Source of the DNA: Litorivicinus lipolyticus
GTDB taxonomy: Bacteria; Pseudomonadota; Gammaproteobacteria; Pseudomonadales; Litorivicinaceae
Assembly: GCF_009650135.1 (NCBI RefSeq)
Contig: NZ_CP045871.1
Span: forward strand, 1,860,001 to 1,924,000
Length of the DNA stretch: 64,000 nt
Reading direction: 5' to 3'
Shown in pieces: positions 56,598 through 64,000 of this stretch. Below the pieces are notes generated by a model that made no database searches, had not been told where the DNA came from, and saw nothing but the letters and a program-made list of their open reading frames with translations. A program made the translations under genes and the position numbers. The stretch's first letter is position 1; each line of letters begins with the position of its first letter.

Positions 56598-56610
56598 GAG
56601 TATTCTCCTA

Positions 56611-57054
56611 TTAACCGCCGCAGCCGCCGATGGTGACTTTCACTTCCTGCGAAGCGCTGTAGAGCTTGCCGCCCGATTTGACGACCGCAACCACGTTTGA
56701 GGTTTCGCCCATGCGCACACGGGTCTTGACCAAGCCTGCAGTGCCCGCACCCAGAGTTGCGGTCATTGCCAGCGGCGAGGGGTTGTTATCAATAAAGATA
56801 GCAATTTGCTCGACCGGCAAACTGGTGCTGACTTCGAGCGGCACAACCGCGCCGTTTTCAGCGATTTCGGGCGCCTTGAGTTTGACCTCAGCGCTGGCCT
56901 GGTTGTCGGCGGACCCGAACAATTCAGCCATCGCCGCAGTGCTTTCGCTGGCTTTCATAGCGGACTCAGACCAAGCGGCCCAGGCCATGCGCGGCAGCGC
57001 AATGCCCGCCACGACTGCGCCACTTAAGGCGCGCAATACAGATCGACGATCCAT
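56611..57054 (-). CDS. soxY: SoxY, thiosulfate-carrying protein
   Basis: This 147-residue protein carries the sulfur substrate on the Cys of its C-terminal GGCGG arm, which is intact (VTIGGCGG). A Tat signal (DRRSVLRALSGAVVAGIALP) leads it. The domain has ADNQASAEVKLKAPEIAENG, typical of SoxY. It lies between soxX and soxZ. Confidence 0.96.
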   Translation of the reverse strand: MDRRSVLRALSGAVVAGIALPRMAWAAWSESAMKASESTAAMAELFGSADNQASAEVKLKAPEIAENGAVVPLEVSTSLPVEQIAIFIDNNPSPLAMTATLGAGTAGLVKTRVRMGETSNVVAVVKSGGKLYSASQEVKVTIGGCGG

Positions 57055-57070
57055 GGTGATATCTCCTCTC

Positions 57071-57406
57071 TTACAAACTGTGTACGAACTCGACCACCAG
57101 GTCGATTTCGGCTTCGGTCAAAATCCCGTTACGGCCAAACGGCGGCATCGAGGTCATTGGGTTGCGCTTGGTGGGGTCCCAAATCTGGGCACGTAAATCA
57201 TCCTTGTTCGGATACCGTGCCTTCATCGCCATCAACGGCGGACCCCAGTTACCGGCCAAGGTGCCGCCTTCCATCTGGTGACAGGTCAGGCAATTGCCCT
57301 TCTTGCGATCAAAGGCGACTTGCTTGCCCTGCTCAACAGCGCTATCCGCTGCCGCGCCTATAGATCCCGCCAACAATGTGGCAGCCAGTACGGATTTCAT
57401 TATCAT
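57071..57406 (-). CDS. soxX: SoxX, monoheme cytochrome
   Basis: This 111-residue c-type cytochrome is the electron-transfer partner of SoxA. The signal peptide is followed by KGNCLTCHQMEGGTLAGNWGPPL, with the heme site CLTCH; Met in MTSMPPFGRNGIL is the distal ligand. AGGAG lies six bases before the ATG at 57406; another ATG two codons on is possible. Confidence 0.94.
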   Translation of the reverse strand: MIMKSVLAATLLAGSIGAAADSAVEQGKQVAFDRKKGNCLTCHQMEGGTLAGNWGPPLMAMKARYPNKDDLRAQIWDPTKRNPMTSMPPFGRNGILTEAEIDLVVEFVHSL

Positions 57407-57438
57407 TTTTTTCTCCTTATTAGACCCAGTCAGTACGC

Positions 57439-58392
57439 CTACTGACTGGACTCAGCCATATATGATACGGCGTCCGCGACCACGTCATCAGCCAAATTCG
57501 TGAACCCACCTTTTGGCGGCATGTAGCCGGCATCGCCCTGGTAACCCTGAATCGCGTGCTCAACCAAGCTGGCTAAGCCCTGGCTGATACGCCCGGACCA
57601 AGCCGCCTGATCGCCAACCTTAGGTGCGCCGGCAACGCCGCTGCCGTGGCAGGCCGCGCAATACTGATCATACGCGCCCTGGCCACGAACTGCCACCTCC
57701 GACAGACTGACTTTAGTGGCAGTCGAGGCTTCAGGCGCACTGTCGCCGTAATGGCTGGCCGAGACACCGCTGTCTTCTTTAAAGTGCCCAGTCGGGCTAA
57801 GGCCGCCGATCGTGCCGACGATGGTCATAGCCGCCGGGTCCGCACAGTCCTCAAAACACCGCGCGTTAACCACATCAGGCCGGTCATCGACGTAAAACGA
57901 ATCTTGATTGGGCATCTCAACCTCAGCAAAGCTGGCTTGGCTGAGCTCGAAGTCATAGTCAATAATGTCATTCAAATACAGCACGTATGCCGTGATCTTG
58001 TAGACCTCGTCGTCACTTAAGGACTGCGGCTGCGGGTACGGCATAGCCCGGTGGATATAGTCCCACAGGGTGGATGCGTAGGGCCAATACGACCCGACCG
58101 TCTTTTCAGGCCGCTCTTCGGTCAGGCTGCCCTCGCCCCCAGCCAGCACCGGCCAACGCCCAGCGCCCTCGCCAAACGAGCCGTGACACATGGCGCACTT
58201 AGCTTCGTACAACGGCTCGCCCTGTTCGGCGGTACCGCCACCGGGCGGTAAACCCATCCCGTCGGGGCGAATATCAATATCCCACCCGGCGATTTCGTTA
58301 TCGCTGGCCGGGGTGCCGAAACCGAGGGACGCGGCCTGGGCACCAACACTGAACAGAGCGGCAAGCAGAGCCAACTTAGGTAATTTGAACAT
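57439..58392 (-). CDS. soxD: SoxD, diheme cytochrome of sulfane dehydrogenase
   Basis: This 317-residue protein has a signal peptide (LALLAALFSVGAQA) and two heme sites, AKCAMCHGSFGE and YCAACHGSGVAG. The segment RPDVVNARCFEDCADP is typical of SoxD. With SoxC it removes six electrons from the SoxY-bound sulfane sulfur, giving full oxidation to sulfate. It overlaps soxC by 17 bases. Confidence 0.94.
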   Translation of the reverse strand: MFKLPKLALLAALFSVGAQAASLGFGTPASDNEIAGWDIDIRPDGMGLPPGGGTAEQGEPLYEAKCAMCHGSFGEGAGRWPVLAGGEGSLTEERPEKTVGSYWPYASTLWDYIHRAMPYPQPQSLSDDEVYKITAYVLYLNDIIDYDFELSQASFAEVEMPNQDSFYVDDRPDVVNARCFEDCADPAAMTIVGTIGGLSPTGHFKEDSGVSASHYGDSAPEASTATKVSLSEVAVRGQGAYDQYCAACHGSGVAGAPKVGDQAAWSGRISQGLASLVEHAIQGYQGDAGYMPPKGGFTNLADDVVADAVSYMAESSQ

Positions 58393-59650
58393 TGGTCACC
58401 TCTCCACTAGCGTGCACGTTCCAGGTATGAATTGAGTTTTTATGATAAATCGTATTGGTCCCGCGCTCGCCGCGCAGCTGCGCCAGTGTTGGCTGGACGT
58501 AACCGGTCTCGTCAATCGCGCGCGACTGAATCAACCAAGGCTCGCCATTCCATTGGGTTTTAAAACCAAACCGCGTTAAAGCCTTGGGCAAGGCCAAGCC
58601 TTTGACTTCGGCTTTTTGCCAAGTAACACCGCCATCAAACGACAAATCGACCGCCTTAATGGTGCCGCGTCCTGACCAGGCCAGGCCTTCGATCTCTATA
58701 AAGCCTTTTTGCTGAATCGGGTTCTCTGGGCACGGGTTCGTCACCACAGAGTTGGTCTCTTGCACAAACGAAAACTTGCGTGAACGTCCGTCCGGCATCA
58801 AATCGGTGTACTTAGACGTCTCTTCACGGTGGTACCAAGGCTGGTCACCGACTTCCAAACGACGCAGCCATTTGACACTAGTGTTGCCCTCCCAACCCGG
58901 GTTCATCAAACGCACCGGAAAACCCTGCTCAGGGCGCAATGGCTCGCCGTTTTGGGCGTAACAAATCAGTGCGTCATCCAAGGCTTTGTCGATCGGGATC
59001 GAACGGCTCATACCGGCCGCATCCGAGCCTTCGGCAAGAATCCACTTGCCCTCGGCCTTAACCCCAACTTCCGCCAGCAGCGTCGACAAGCGCACGCCTG
59101 TCCACTCCGAGCACGAGACCATGCCATGGGTGAACTGCAGCGCCTCCATTTGGGCACCTTTCCACTCCATGCCACCGTTCGCAGGGCATTCGATAAAACG
59201 AATTTCCGTCACCGACGGCATCCGCATTAAATCGTCCAGCGTGAAAATTAACGGGCGCTCAACCAGCCCGTGGATCATTAGCTGATATTCGTCCGGGTTA
59301 ACCTCAGGAATACCGCCGTGATAGCGCTCAAAGTGCAAACCGCTGGGCGTAATAATGCCCTTCAGGTCCTGCAACGGCGAAAATGAAATGGAGGATTCGG
59401 GGCTGGCGGTCAACCAGGGCACTGTCCGGCGCTGAAGGTCAGTAAAGTCCGACGGCCGCCCGTAAGGACGGGCAACAACGCCGCGACCCAAGGTTTTGGT
59501 CCATTCAGGCAGATTCGGCGCCTTGTTCGAGGCTAGCGCCGGTGTCACAGCACCCGCAGCAGCCGCGGTCGCCACAGCGAACCCTTTGCGCAAAAAATTG
59601 CGCCGATCCGCGCCCTTTAACTGGGCCGCTTCATCGGCGACCGCACTCAT
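58376..59650 (-). CDS. soxC: SoxC, molybdenum sulfane dehydrogenase subunit
   Basis: This 424-residue molybdopterin protein of the sulfite oxidase family has a Tat signal (DRRNFLRKGFAVATAAAAG). The Mo-binding Cys is in IRFIECPANGGMEWKG; the dimerisation domain follows (IEIEGLAWSGRGTIKAVDLSFDGG). AGGA five bases before the ATG at 59650 decides the start; a GTG at 59686 would add twelve residues before the Tat signal. It is the first gene of the cluster. Confidence 0.94.
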   Translation of the reverse strand: MSAVADEAAQLKGADRRNFLRKGFAVATAAAAGAVTPALASNKAPNLPEWTKTLGRGVVARPYGRPSDFTDLQRRTVPWLTASPESSISFSPLQDLKGIITPSGLHFERYHGGIPEVNPDEYQLMIHGLVERPLIFTLDDLMRMPSVTEIRFIECPANGGMEWKGAQMEALQFTHGMVSCSEWTGVRLSTLLAEVGVKAEGKWILAEGSDAAGMSRSIPIDKALDDALICYAQNGEPLRPEQGFPVRLMNPGWEGNTSVKWLRRLEVGDQPWYHREETSKYTDLMPDGRSRKFSFVQETNSVVTNPCPENPIQQKGFIEIEGLAWSGRGTIKAVDLSFDGGVTWQKAEVKGLALPKALTRFGFKTQWNGEPWLIQSRAIDETGYVQPTLAQLRGERGTNTIYHKNSIHTWNVHASGEVTNVQIT

Positions 59651-59709
59651 CAATTCCTGAGTGCTTGGCTCATATAATGATTTCACAGGCTTCTCATCAC
59701 GTTTGGTTA

Positions 59710-59721
59710 TATCGTTATGCC
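59710..59721 (-). promoter_or_regulatory. Sox-promoter motif GGCATAACGATA
   Basis: The same 12 bases as at 52033-52044 lie here, about 60 bases before soxC, facing it. TATACT-like sequence is just upstream (59726-59731). A possible operator or promoter part of a common regulon; the regulator is not in the window. Confidence 0.45.
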
Positions 59722-59801
59722 AATAGTATACAAGCAAGCATGGACCTCCTGTCTAGCCGTGCTAACGTTATCTGCCTCTGAAACATGGAATAGCGCCACT
59801 A

Positions 59802-60257
59802 ATGTCTAACCCCCGTCGTGCACCGCACTACTTACTGCCGATTCTCGCAAGCGTCGCCCTCGGCGGCTGCAGCATCATCAGCCCGACCCCTGCGATCATG
59901 GGCGAGCAAACCCTGTGCACGAACTACCTGATGTACGAAATGTGTGCCCACGACAGCGACCAAGACCGCATCACCGATTATTTCTACTTCGGTGACGATG
60001 ACCATGTCTTCCTAGTTCGCAAGGGCTTCAAACCACACACGCGTCCGCTACACCCCTGCGTCCAAACCATGTCACCGCGCCTACAGGCCACCGCCAACGA
60101 CACACTGAACCCCGACATTCAGGCCAACCGCCAAGCCGCGTCCGAGGTCAAACAACGTCTAATCCGTGGCTACCTGGCGTTGCTACCGAAAATCACACTG
60201 TGCAATGCCCGCTTAGGTCGCGGACCCGAGAGCGCCGACGACTTTCTAGCCGACTAA
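59802..60257 (+). CDS. Hypothetical lipoprotein with a calcium-loop-like motif
   Basis: This 151-residue lipoprotein has lipobox LGGC near residue 22. The mature part contains CTNYLMYEMCAHDSDQDRIT followed by D, a DxDxDxxxD pattern like EF-hand or thrombospondin-type loops, then FYFGDDDHVFLV. Four Cys after the lipobox may form disulfides. It diverges from the sox cluster and shares its spacer. I do not recognise a family. A terminator follows. Confidence 0.7.
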   Translation: MSNPRRAPHYLLPILASVALGGCSIISPTPAIMGEQTLCTNYLMYEMCAHDSDQDRITDYFYFGDDDHVFLVRKGFKPHTRPLHPCVQTMSPRLQATANDTLNPDIQANRQAASEVKQRLIRGYLALLPKITLCNARLGRGPESADDFLAD

Positions 60258-60266
60258 ATTTTGAGC

Positions 60267-60298
60267 AAAAAAAAGCCCGGCGTTAACCGGGCTTTTTT
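60267..60298. terminator. Bidirectional terminator between the lipoprotein and rplQ
   Basis: AAGCCCGG and CCGGGCTT pair around CGTTAA, flanked by eight A and six T. It can stop both the rightward lipoprotein transcript and the leftward alpha operon. Confidence 0.9.
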
Positions 60299-60309
60299 CA
60301 ACTGAGGGC

Positions 60310-60693
60310 TTATTCGCCGACAGCTTCGTCCACTTCAGGACGACCAACCAACTCTACGTATGCCATAGGTGCCGCGTCACCTTTACGGTAACCGCACTTC
60401 AGGATGCGTAGGTATCCGCCGGGACGCTCGACGTAACGAGGGCCCAGTTCACGGAACAACTTGGCTACGATCGCGTCGTCACGAAGACGGGCGAACGCCA
60501 GACGACGGTTAGCAACCGAGTCTTCTTTGGCCAAGGTAATCAACGGCTCTGCAATACGACGAAGTTCTTTCGCCTTAGGCAGTGTTGTACGGATCAGTTC
60601 GTGCTCAAACAAGCTCGCTGCCATGTTCTTGAACATAGCCTTACGGTGGCTGCTTGTGCGATTAAACTTCCGTCCACTCTTTTGGTGACGCAT
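60310..60693 (-). CDS. rplQ: 50S ribosomal protein L17
   Basis: This 127-residue protein begins [20 protein letters not shown], the L17 signature, and has [21 protein letters not shown] near the end. It is the last gene of the alpha operon, 60 bases after rpoA, and ends shortly before a bidirectional terminator. Confidence 0.98.
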   Translation of the reverse strand: MRHQKSGRKFNRTSSHRKAMFKNMAASLFEHELIRTTLPKAKELRRIAEPLITLAKEDSVANRRLAFARLRDDAIVAKLFRELGPRYVERPGGYLRILKCGYRKGDAAPMAYVELVGRPEVDEAVGE

Positions 60694-60753
60694 GTCAAAT
60701 ATCTCTGTCTAGGGGCCAAGCCTTTCGGCGGCCCGTTAATTCAGTCTTCGGGC

Positions 60754-61728
60754 TTACAGACCGGCCGGAGGCCAATTGTCCAAGCGCGAACCCAAGCTCA
60801 AACCGCGAGAAGCCAATACGTCCTTGATCTCGGTCAGGGACTTCTTACCCAGGTTCGGTGTCTTCAACAGCTCAACTTCAGTGCGCTGAATCAAATCACC
60901 GATATACAGGATATTTTCGGCTTTCAGGCAGTTCGCGCTGCGAACTGTCAGTTCCAAATCATCCACCGGACGCAACAAGATCGGGTCAATTTCTTCACCC
61001 TTCTCTTCTGCTTGCGGGGTTACTTCGTTCTCGAAGTTAACGAACACGCTCAACTGCTTCTGCAGAATCGTCGCCGCAAGGGTGACGGCTTCTTCAGGGT
61101 CGAGTGTGCCATTGCTTTCGAGCTCAATAACCAGCTTGTCCAGGTCAGTGCGCTGCTCTACACGAGCGGCCTCAACGACGTAAGAAACCTTGTTAACCGG
61201 GCTGTAAGTCGCGTCGATTTTCAGAGTGCCGATGACACGGCCTTCTTCTTCATCGTCACGCTCCGCAGCGGACTCGTAACCACGGCCGCGAGCGACCTTG
61301 ATTTCCATGTCCAACTCGATGCCGTCGCCGAGGTGACAGATCACCAGATCCGGATTGGCAATTTCAACCTTGCCACCGGTGGTGATGTCGCCTGCGGTGA
61401 CGATACCGCCAGTCTTACGAAGAGTCAGCAACGCTGTCCCTTCACGACCGACGATGTCTACCGCGAGTTCTTTAAGGTTCAGCAAGATCTCGATGACATC
61501 TTCTTGGATGCCATCGACGGCGCTGTACTCGTGCTCTACACCTTTAATACGGGCTTCGGTAACCGCACAACCGGGCATCGAAGACAGCAAAATGCGGCGT
61601 AACGCATTGCCTAAAGTGTGGCCAAAGCCACGCTCTAGGGGTTCCAAAGTGATCTTGGCCTTGGTCTGTGAAAGCTCTTTGACCTGGATCTGATTCGGAG
61701 TCAGAAGCTCGGATACTGCTAGTGACAT
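60754..61728 (-). CDS. rpoA: RNA polymerase alpha subunit
   Basis: This 324-residue subunit has an N-terminal assembly domain ([27 protein letters not shown], here split) and a C-terminal DNA- and activator-binding domain ([42 protein letters not shown]). It is standard for gammaproteobacteria and lies between rpsD and rplQ. Confidence 0.98.
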   Translation of the reverse strand: MSLAVSELLTPNQIQVKELSQTKAKITLEPLERGFGHTLGNALRRILLSSMPGCAVTEARIKGVEHEYSAVDGIQEDVIEILLNLKELAVDIVGREGTALLTLRKTGGIVTAGDITTGGKVEIANPDLVICHLGDGIELDMEIKVARGRGYESAAERDDEEEGRVIGTLKIDATYSPVNKVSYVVEAARVEQRTDLDKLVIELESNGTLDPEEAVTLAATILQKQLSVFVNFENEVTPQAEEKGEEIDPILLRPVDDLELTVRSANCLKAENILYIGDLIQRTEVELLKTPNLGKKSLTEIKDVLASRGLSLGSRLDNWPPAGL

Positions 61729-61749
61729 AAAGTCCTCGTAGTCCTGTGT

Positions 61750-62370
61750 TTACTTAGAGTAAAGCTCAACAATCAAGCTTTCGTTGATCTCAGAAGATAA
61801 CTCCTGACGATCAGGAACGCGCTTGAAGGTGCCTTCCATCTTAGTGCCATCAACTTCCAACCAGTCGCACGCCGCACGGCTTGCTGCTAGTTCCAAAGCG
61901 GCTTTAATACGCAGCTGGCCTTTGGCCTTCTCGCGCACACTGATTACATCGCCTTCAGACACCTGAAAGCTAGGAATCGTGACCTTTTGGCCGTTTACCA
62001 GAATGCTGGCGTGGCCAACGATCTGACGTGCTTCTGCACGCGTTGAGCCGAAGCCCAAACGGTAAACAACGTTGTCCAAACGACCTTCCAGCAAAGCCAA
62101 CAGGTTTTCACCGGTTGCGCCTTTACGGCGTGCTGCTTCTTTGTAGTAACCGCGGAATTGCTTTTCCAGAACGCCGTATGTACGACGAACCTTTTGCTTT
62201 TCACGCAACTGAAGACCGTAGTCAGAAACCTTGCTGCGGCGTGCGCCGTGCATGCCAGGAACCTGTTCGGTGTTGCACTTGCTTTCGAGCGCTTTGACGC
62301 CTGACTTCAGGAACAGGTCTGTTCCTTCACGGCGGGCCAGCTTACAAGTAGGTCCTAAATATCGTGCCAT
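61750..62370 (-). CDS. rpsD: 30S ribosomal protein S4
   Basis: This 206-residue primary 16S-binding protein begins [20 protein letters not shown]. It has an S4 RNA-binding domain ([22 protein letters not shown]). It lacks a four-Cys zinc site, as in the zinc-free form. In enterics it represses the alpha operon by binding the rpsM leader, which may apply here. Confidence 0.98.
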   Translation of the reverse strand: MARYLGPTCKLARREGTDLFLKSGVKALESKCNTEQVPGMHGARRSKVSDYGLQLREKQKVRRTYGVLEKQFRGYYKEAARRKGATGENLLALLEGRLDNVVYRLGFGSTRAEARQIVGHASILVNGQKVTIPSFQVSEGDVISVREKAKGQLRIKAALELAASRAACDWLEVDGTKMEGTFKRVPDRQELSSEINESLIVELYSK

Positions 62371-62381
62371 GTCGAAACTCC

Positions 62382-62765
62382 TTAAACGCGACGCTTTTTA
62401 GCGGGACGGCAGCCGTTATGAGGAATCGGTGTCACATCTGTGATTTGACCGACCTTCAATCCAACTGCGTTCAACGCACGAACAGCGCTTTCACGACCCG
62501 GGCCCGGGCCCTTGACGCGAACATCAATGTTTTTCATGCCCATCTCGACTGCGACAGTCGCAGCGCGCTCTGACGCAACCTGTGCAGCGAACGGTGTGCT
62601 CTTACGCGAACCACGGAAGCCACTGCCACCTGAAGTTGCCCAAGACACAGCATTACCCTGACGGTCAGTGATGGTCACAATAGTGTTGTTAAATGACGCA
62701 TGAATGTGGCAGACCCCTTCGGATACCTGCTTTTTCACTTTCTTGCGGCTTTGTTGCTTAGCCAT
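62382..62765 (-). CDS. rpsK: 30S ribosomal protein S11
   Basis: This 127-residue protein contains [20 protein letters not shown] and [18 protein letters not shown], and ends [11 protein letters not shown]. Canonical S11 of the platform, located between rpsM and rpsD. Confidence 0.98.
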   Translation of the reverse strand: MAKQQSRKKVKKQVSEGVCHIHASFNNTIVTITDRQGNAVSWATSGGSGFRGSRKSTPFAAQVASERAATVAVEMGMKNIDVRVKGPGPGRESAVRALNAVGLKVGQITDVTPIPHNGCRPAKKRRV

Positions 62766-62782
62766 AAATTCTGTCGCCCCGA

Positions 62783-63139
62783 TTACTTACGAATGGGTTT
62801 ACGAGGACCCTTGCGGGTACGCGCATTGGTTTTAGTGCGCTGACCATTCACCGGCAAAGAACGACGGTGACGCAGACCGCGGTAGCAGCCCAAGTCCATC
62901 AAACGCTTGATGTTCATGCTGATTTCACGGCGCAAGTCACCTTCAACGGTGCCTTTGCCAACTTCGGTCCGCAGGGACTCCAGTTCAGCTTCAGTCAAGT
63001 CTTTGATCTTGGCCGCAGGATTAACCTGGGTAGCGGCGCAGATTTTCTTAGCAGTGGTACGACCTACACCAAAGATGTATGTCAGTGAAATCACTGCATG
63101 CTTGTTGTCAGGTATGTTGACACCCGCAATACGAGCCAT
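62783..63139 (-). CDS. rpsM: 30S ribosomal protein S13
   Basis: This 118-residue protein begins [19 protein letters not shown] and ends with the basic [18 protein letters not shown] tail that reaches the P-site tRNA. The 104-base gap to rpmJ upstream has several short dyads and could hold the S4-binding leader, but I see no certain fold. Confidence 0.98.
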   Translation of the reverse strand: MARIAGVNIPDNKHAVISLTYIFGVGRTTAKKICAATQVNPAAKIKDLTEAELESLRTEVGKGTVEGDLRREISMNIKRLMDLGCYRGLRHRRSLPVNGQRTKTNARTRKGPRKPIRK

Positions 63140-63243
63140 GTTCTAACCCTTTAATTTGTCCGCTGCGAAACGCAGGGCCTCAGCCCAACGCGAAGGCGCA
63201 GCATCATAATGATTCATGACCCTTTATACAAGGGCCAACCCGT

Positions 63244-63357
63244 TTAGCCTTGACGCTGCTTGTGGCGTCCGTCGATGCAAATCACGCGAAGCGCGCCATT
63301 GCGACGAATAACTTTACAGTTACGGCAAATCTTTTTTACTGAAGCACGAACTTTCAT
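63244..63357 (-). CDS. rpmJ: 50S ribosomal protein L36
   Basis: This 37-residue protein ([19 protein letters not shown], then [18 protein letters not shown]) has the zinc ligands C11, C14, C27 and H32. This is the zinc-binding form. AGGAG precedes the ATG at 63357. It sits between secY and rpsM, its usual place. Confidence 0.96.
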   Translation of the reverse strand: MKVRASVKKICRNCKVIRRNGALRVICIDGRHKQRQG

Positions 63358-63378
63358 CGTTCTCTCCTAAGTGGGGAC

Positions 63379-64000
63379 CTAGCGGAGCAAACCGCCAGGA
63401 CCTCCAGAACCTTTCAAATTGCTTTTCTTCATCAGTGACTCGTATTGATGGCTCATCAGGTGGCTTTGAACCTGCCCCATGAAATCCATAATGACGACCA
63501 CGACGATCAGCAGCGATGTACCGCCGAAATAGAACGGCACGTTAAAAAACTGAACCATTGCTTGTGGCATCAAGGATACCGCCGTGATGTAGGCTGCGCC
63601 CCACACGGTCAGGCGAGTCATCACCTGGTCGATATACTTGCTTGACTGCTCACCCGGTCGAATACCCGGAATGAACGCGCCACTGCGCTTGAGGTTGTCT
63701 GCCACGTCACGCGGGTTGAAAACCAACGCCGTGTAGAAGTAACAGAAAAATACAATCGCAATAGTGAACAGCACGTAATACAACGGCTGCCCTGGACCCA
63801 ACAACAGAGTAATGTCGCTCAACCAGCCTAGGCTTTCGTTACCACTGCCGAACCACTGACCAATAGAGGCCGGGAACAACAGAATTGAGCTGGCGAAGAT
63901 CGGCGGAATGACACCCGCCATGTTGATCTTCAGCGGCAGGTGGCTTTGCTGAGCCGCCACCATTTTTTTGCCCTGCTGACGAGCTGCGTAGTTGACCGTA
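63379..64000 (-). CDS. secY: Protein translocase subunit SecY, cut by the window edge
   Basis: The last 206 residues of SecY are visible; the 5' end lies beyond base 64000. The visible part starts [20 protein letters not shown] and has [40 protein letters not shown] and a C-terminal [16 protein letters not shown]. SecY is the channel of the SecYEG translocon. It heads the visible part of the ribosomal cluster. Confidence 0.97.
   Translation of the reverse strand, partial: TVNYAARQQGKKMVAAQQSHLPLKINMAGVIPPIFASSILLFPASIGQWFGSGNESLGWLSDITLLLGPGQPLYYVLFTIAIVFFCYFYTALVFNPRDVADNLKRSGAFIPGIRPGEQSSKYIDQVMTRLTVWGAAYITAVSLMPQAMVQFFNVPFYFGGTSLLIVVVVIMDFMGQVQSHLMSHQYESLMKKSNLKGSGGPGGLLR

Overview
The window is a GC-rich stretch of chromosome from a gammaproteobacterium, most likely a marine, sulfur-oxidising heterotroph or mixotroph. 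The evidence is the gene content: xerD-dsbC-hom-thrC-recJ order, rpsP-rimM-trmD-rplS, fabA-fabB, Rsd and CsrA, the secY-rpmJ-rpsM-rpsK-rpsD-rpoA-rplQ alpha operon, a complete soxCDXYZAKB cluster and a polyhydroxyalkanoate locus. A family such as Litorivicinaceae would fit, but I cannot place it from this sequence alone. Coding density is very high. Many genes overlap by 1-4 bases, and non-ATG starts (GTG, TTG) are common. No rRNA, tRNA, prophage, IS element or CRISPR array was found.

Layout. 1-9.3 kb: a CidA/LrgA fragment, an Hpt1-like phosphoribosyltransferase, malic enzyme, a VOC protein, a queuosine-tRNA mannosyltransferase-like protein, a LysR regulator, an Amt ammonium channel with NtrC-like dyads upstream, and an IclR-SDR-GIY-YIG operon. 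9.4-20.2 kb: a long leftward run with recJ, thrC, hom, alaC, dsbC, xerD, rplS, trmD, rimM, rpsP and ffh. 20.2-25.8 kb: rightward genes for a CcsA-like protein, a CNNM/CorC protein, Yip1, DUF3135, a NUDIX hydrolase, a tandem-receiver protein, csrA with a probable self-binding hairpin, and rsd. 25.7-28.1 kb: tatD and prfC. 28.3-30.6 kb: a decayed nitrate/nitrite assimilation locus with remnants of nasR, nirB and a SUMT gene. 30.7-34 kb: a SulP transporter, a tandem universal stress protein and an Sbt-type bicarbonate transporter, read here as a candidate inorganic-carbon uptake module. 34-36.3 kb: a short PhaC-like synthase, PhaR and a phasin. 36.4-38.1 kb: AcuI/YhdH, PhhB and DUF3291. 38.1-38.7 kb: a non-coding array of structured repeats that abuts and partly supplies the end of the fumarase gene. 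40.4-43.6 kb: fadL, fabA, fabB. 43.8-50.8 kb: a periplasmic DsrE-like protein, endonuclease I, a tiny basic ORF, an RmlD-like protein lacking its catalytic pair, ssb, a YajR-like MFS transporter and uvrA. 50.8-59.7 kb: the sulfur-oxidation region. 59.8-64 kb: a lipoprotein, then the alpha ribosomal operon and the start of secY.

How it fits together: the Sox proteins oxidise thiosulfate in the periplasm, with SoxCD present for full oxidation. SoxW-like and rhodanese proteins flank them, and a 12-base motif is shared by the two sox-region promoters. The Sbt/SulP pair could feed bicarbonate to carboxylases. PHA genes, fadL and fabAB handle carbon storage and fatty acids. The loss of nitrite assimilation genes beside an intact ammonium channel suggests reliance on reduced nitrogen. 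The most unusual elements are the SulP-Usp-Sbt module, the repeat array at fumarase, the nas/nir pseudogene locus, the shared sox-region motif and the csrA leader.
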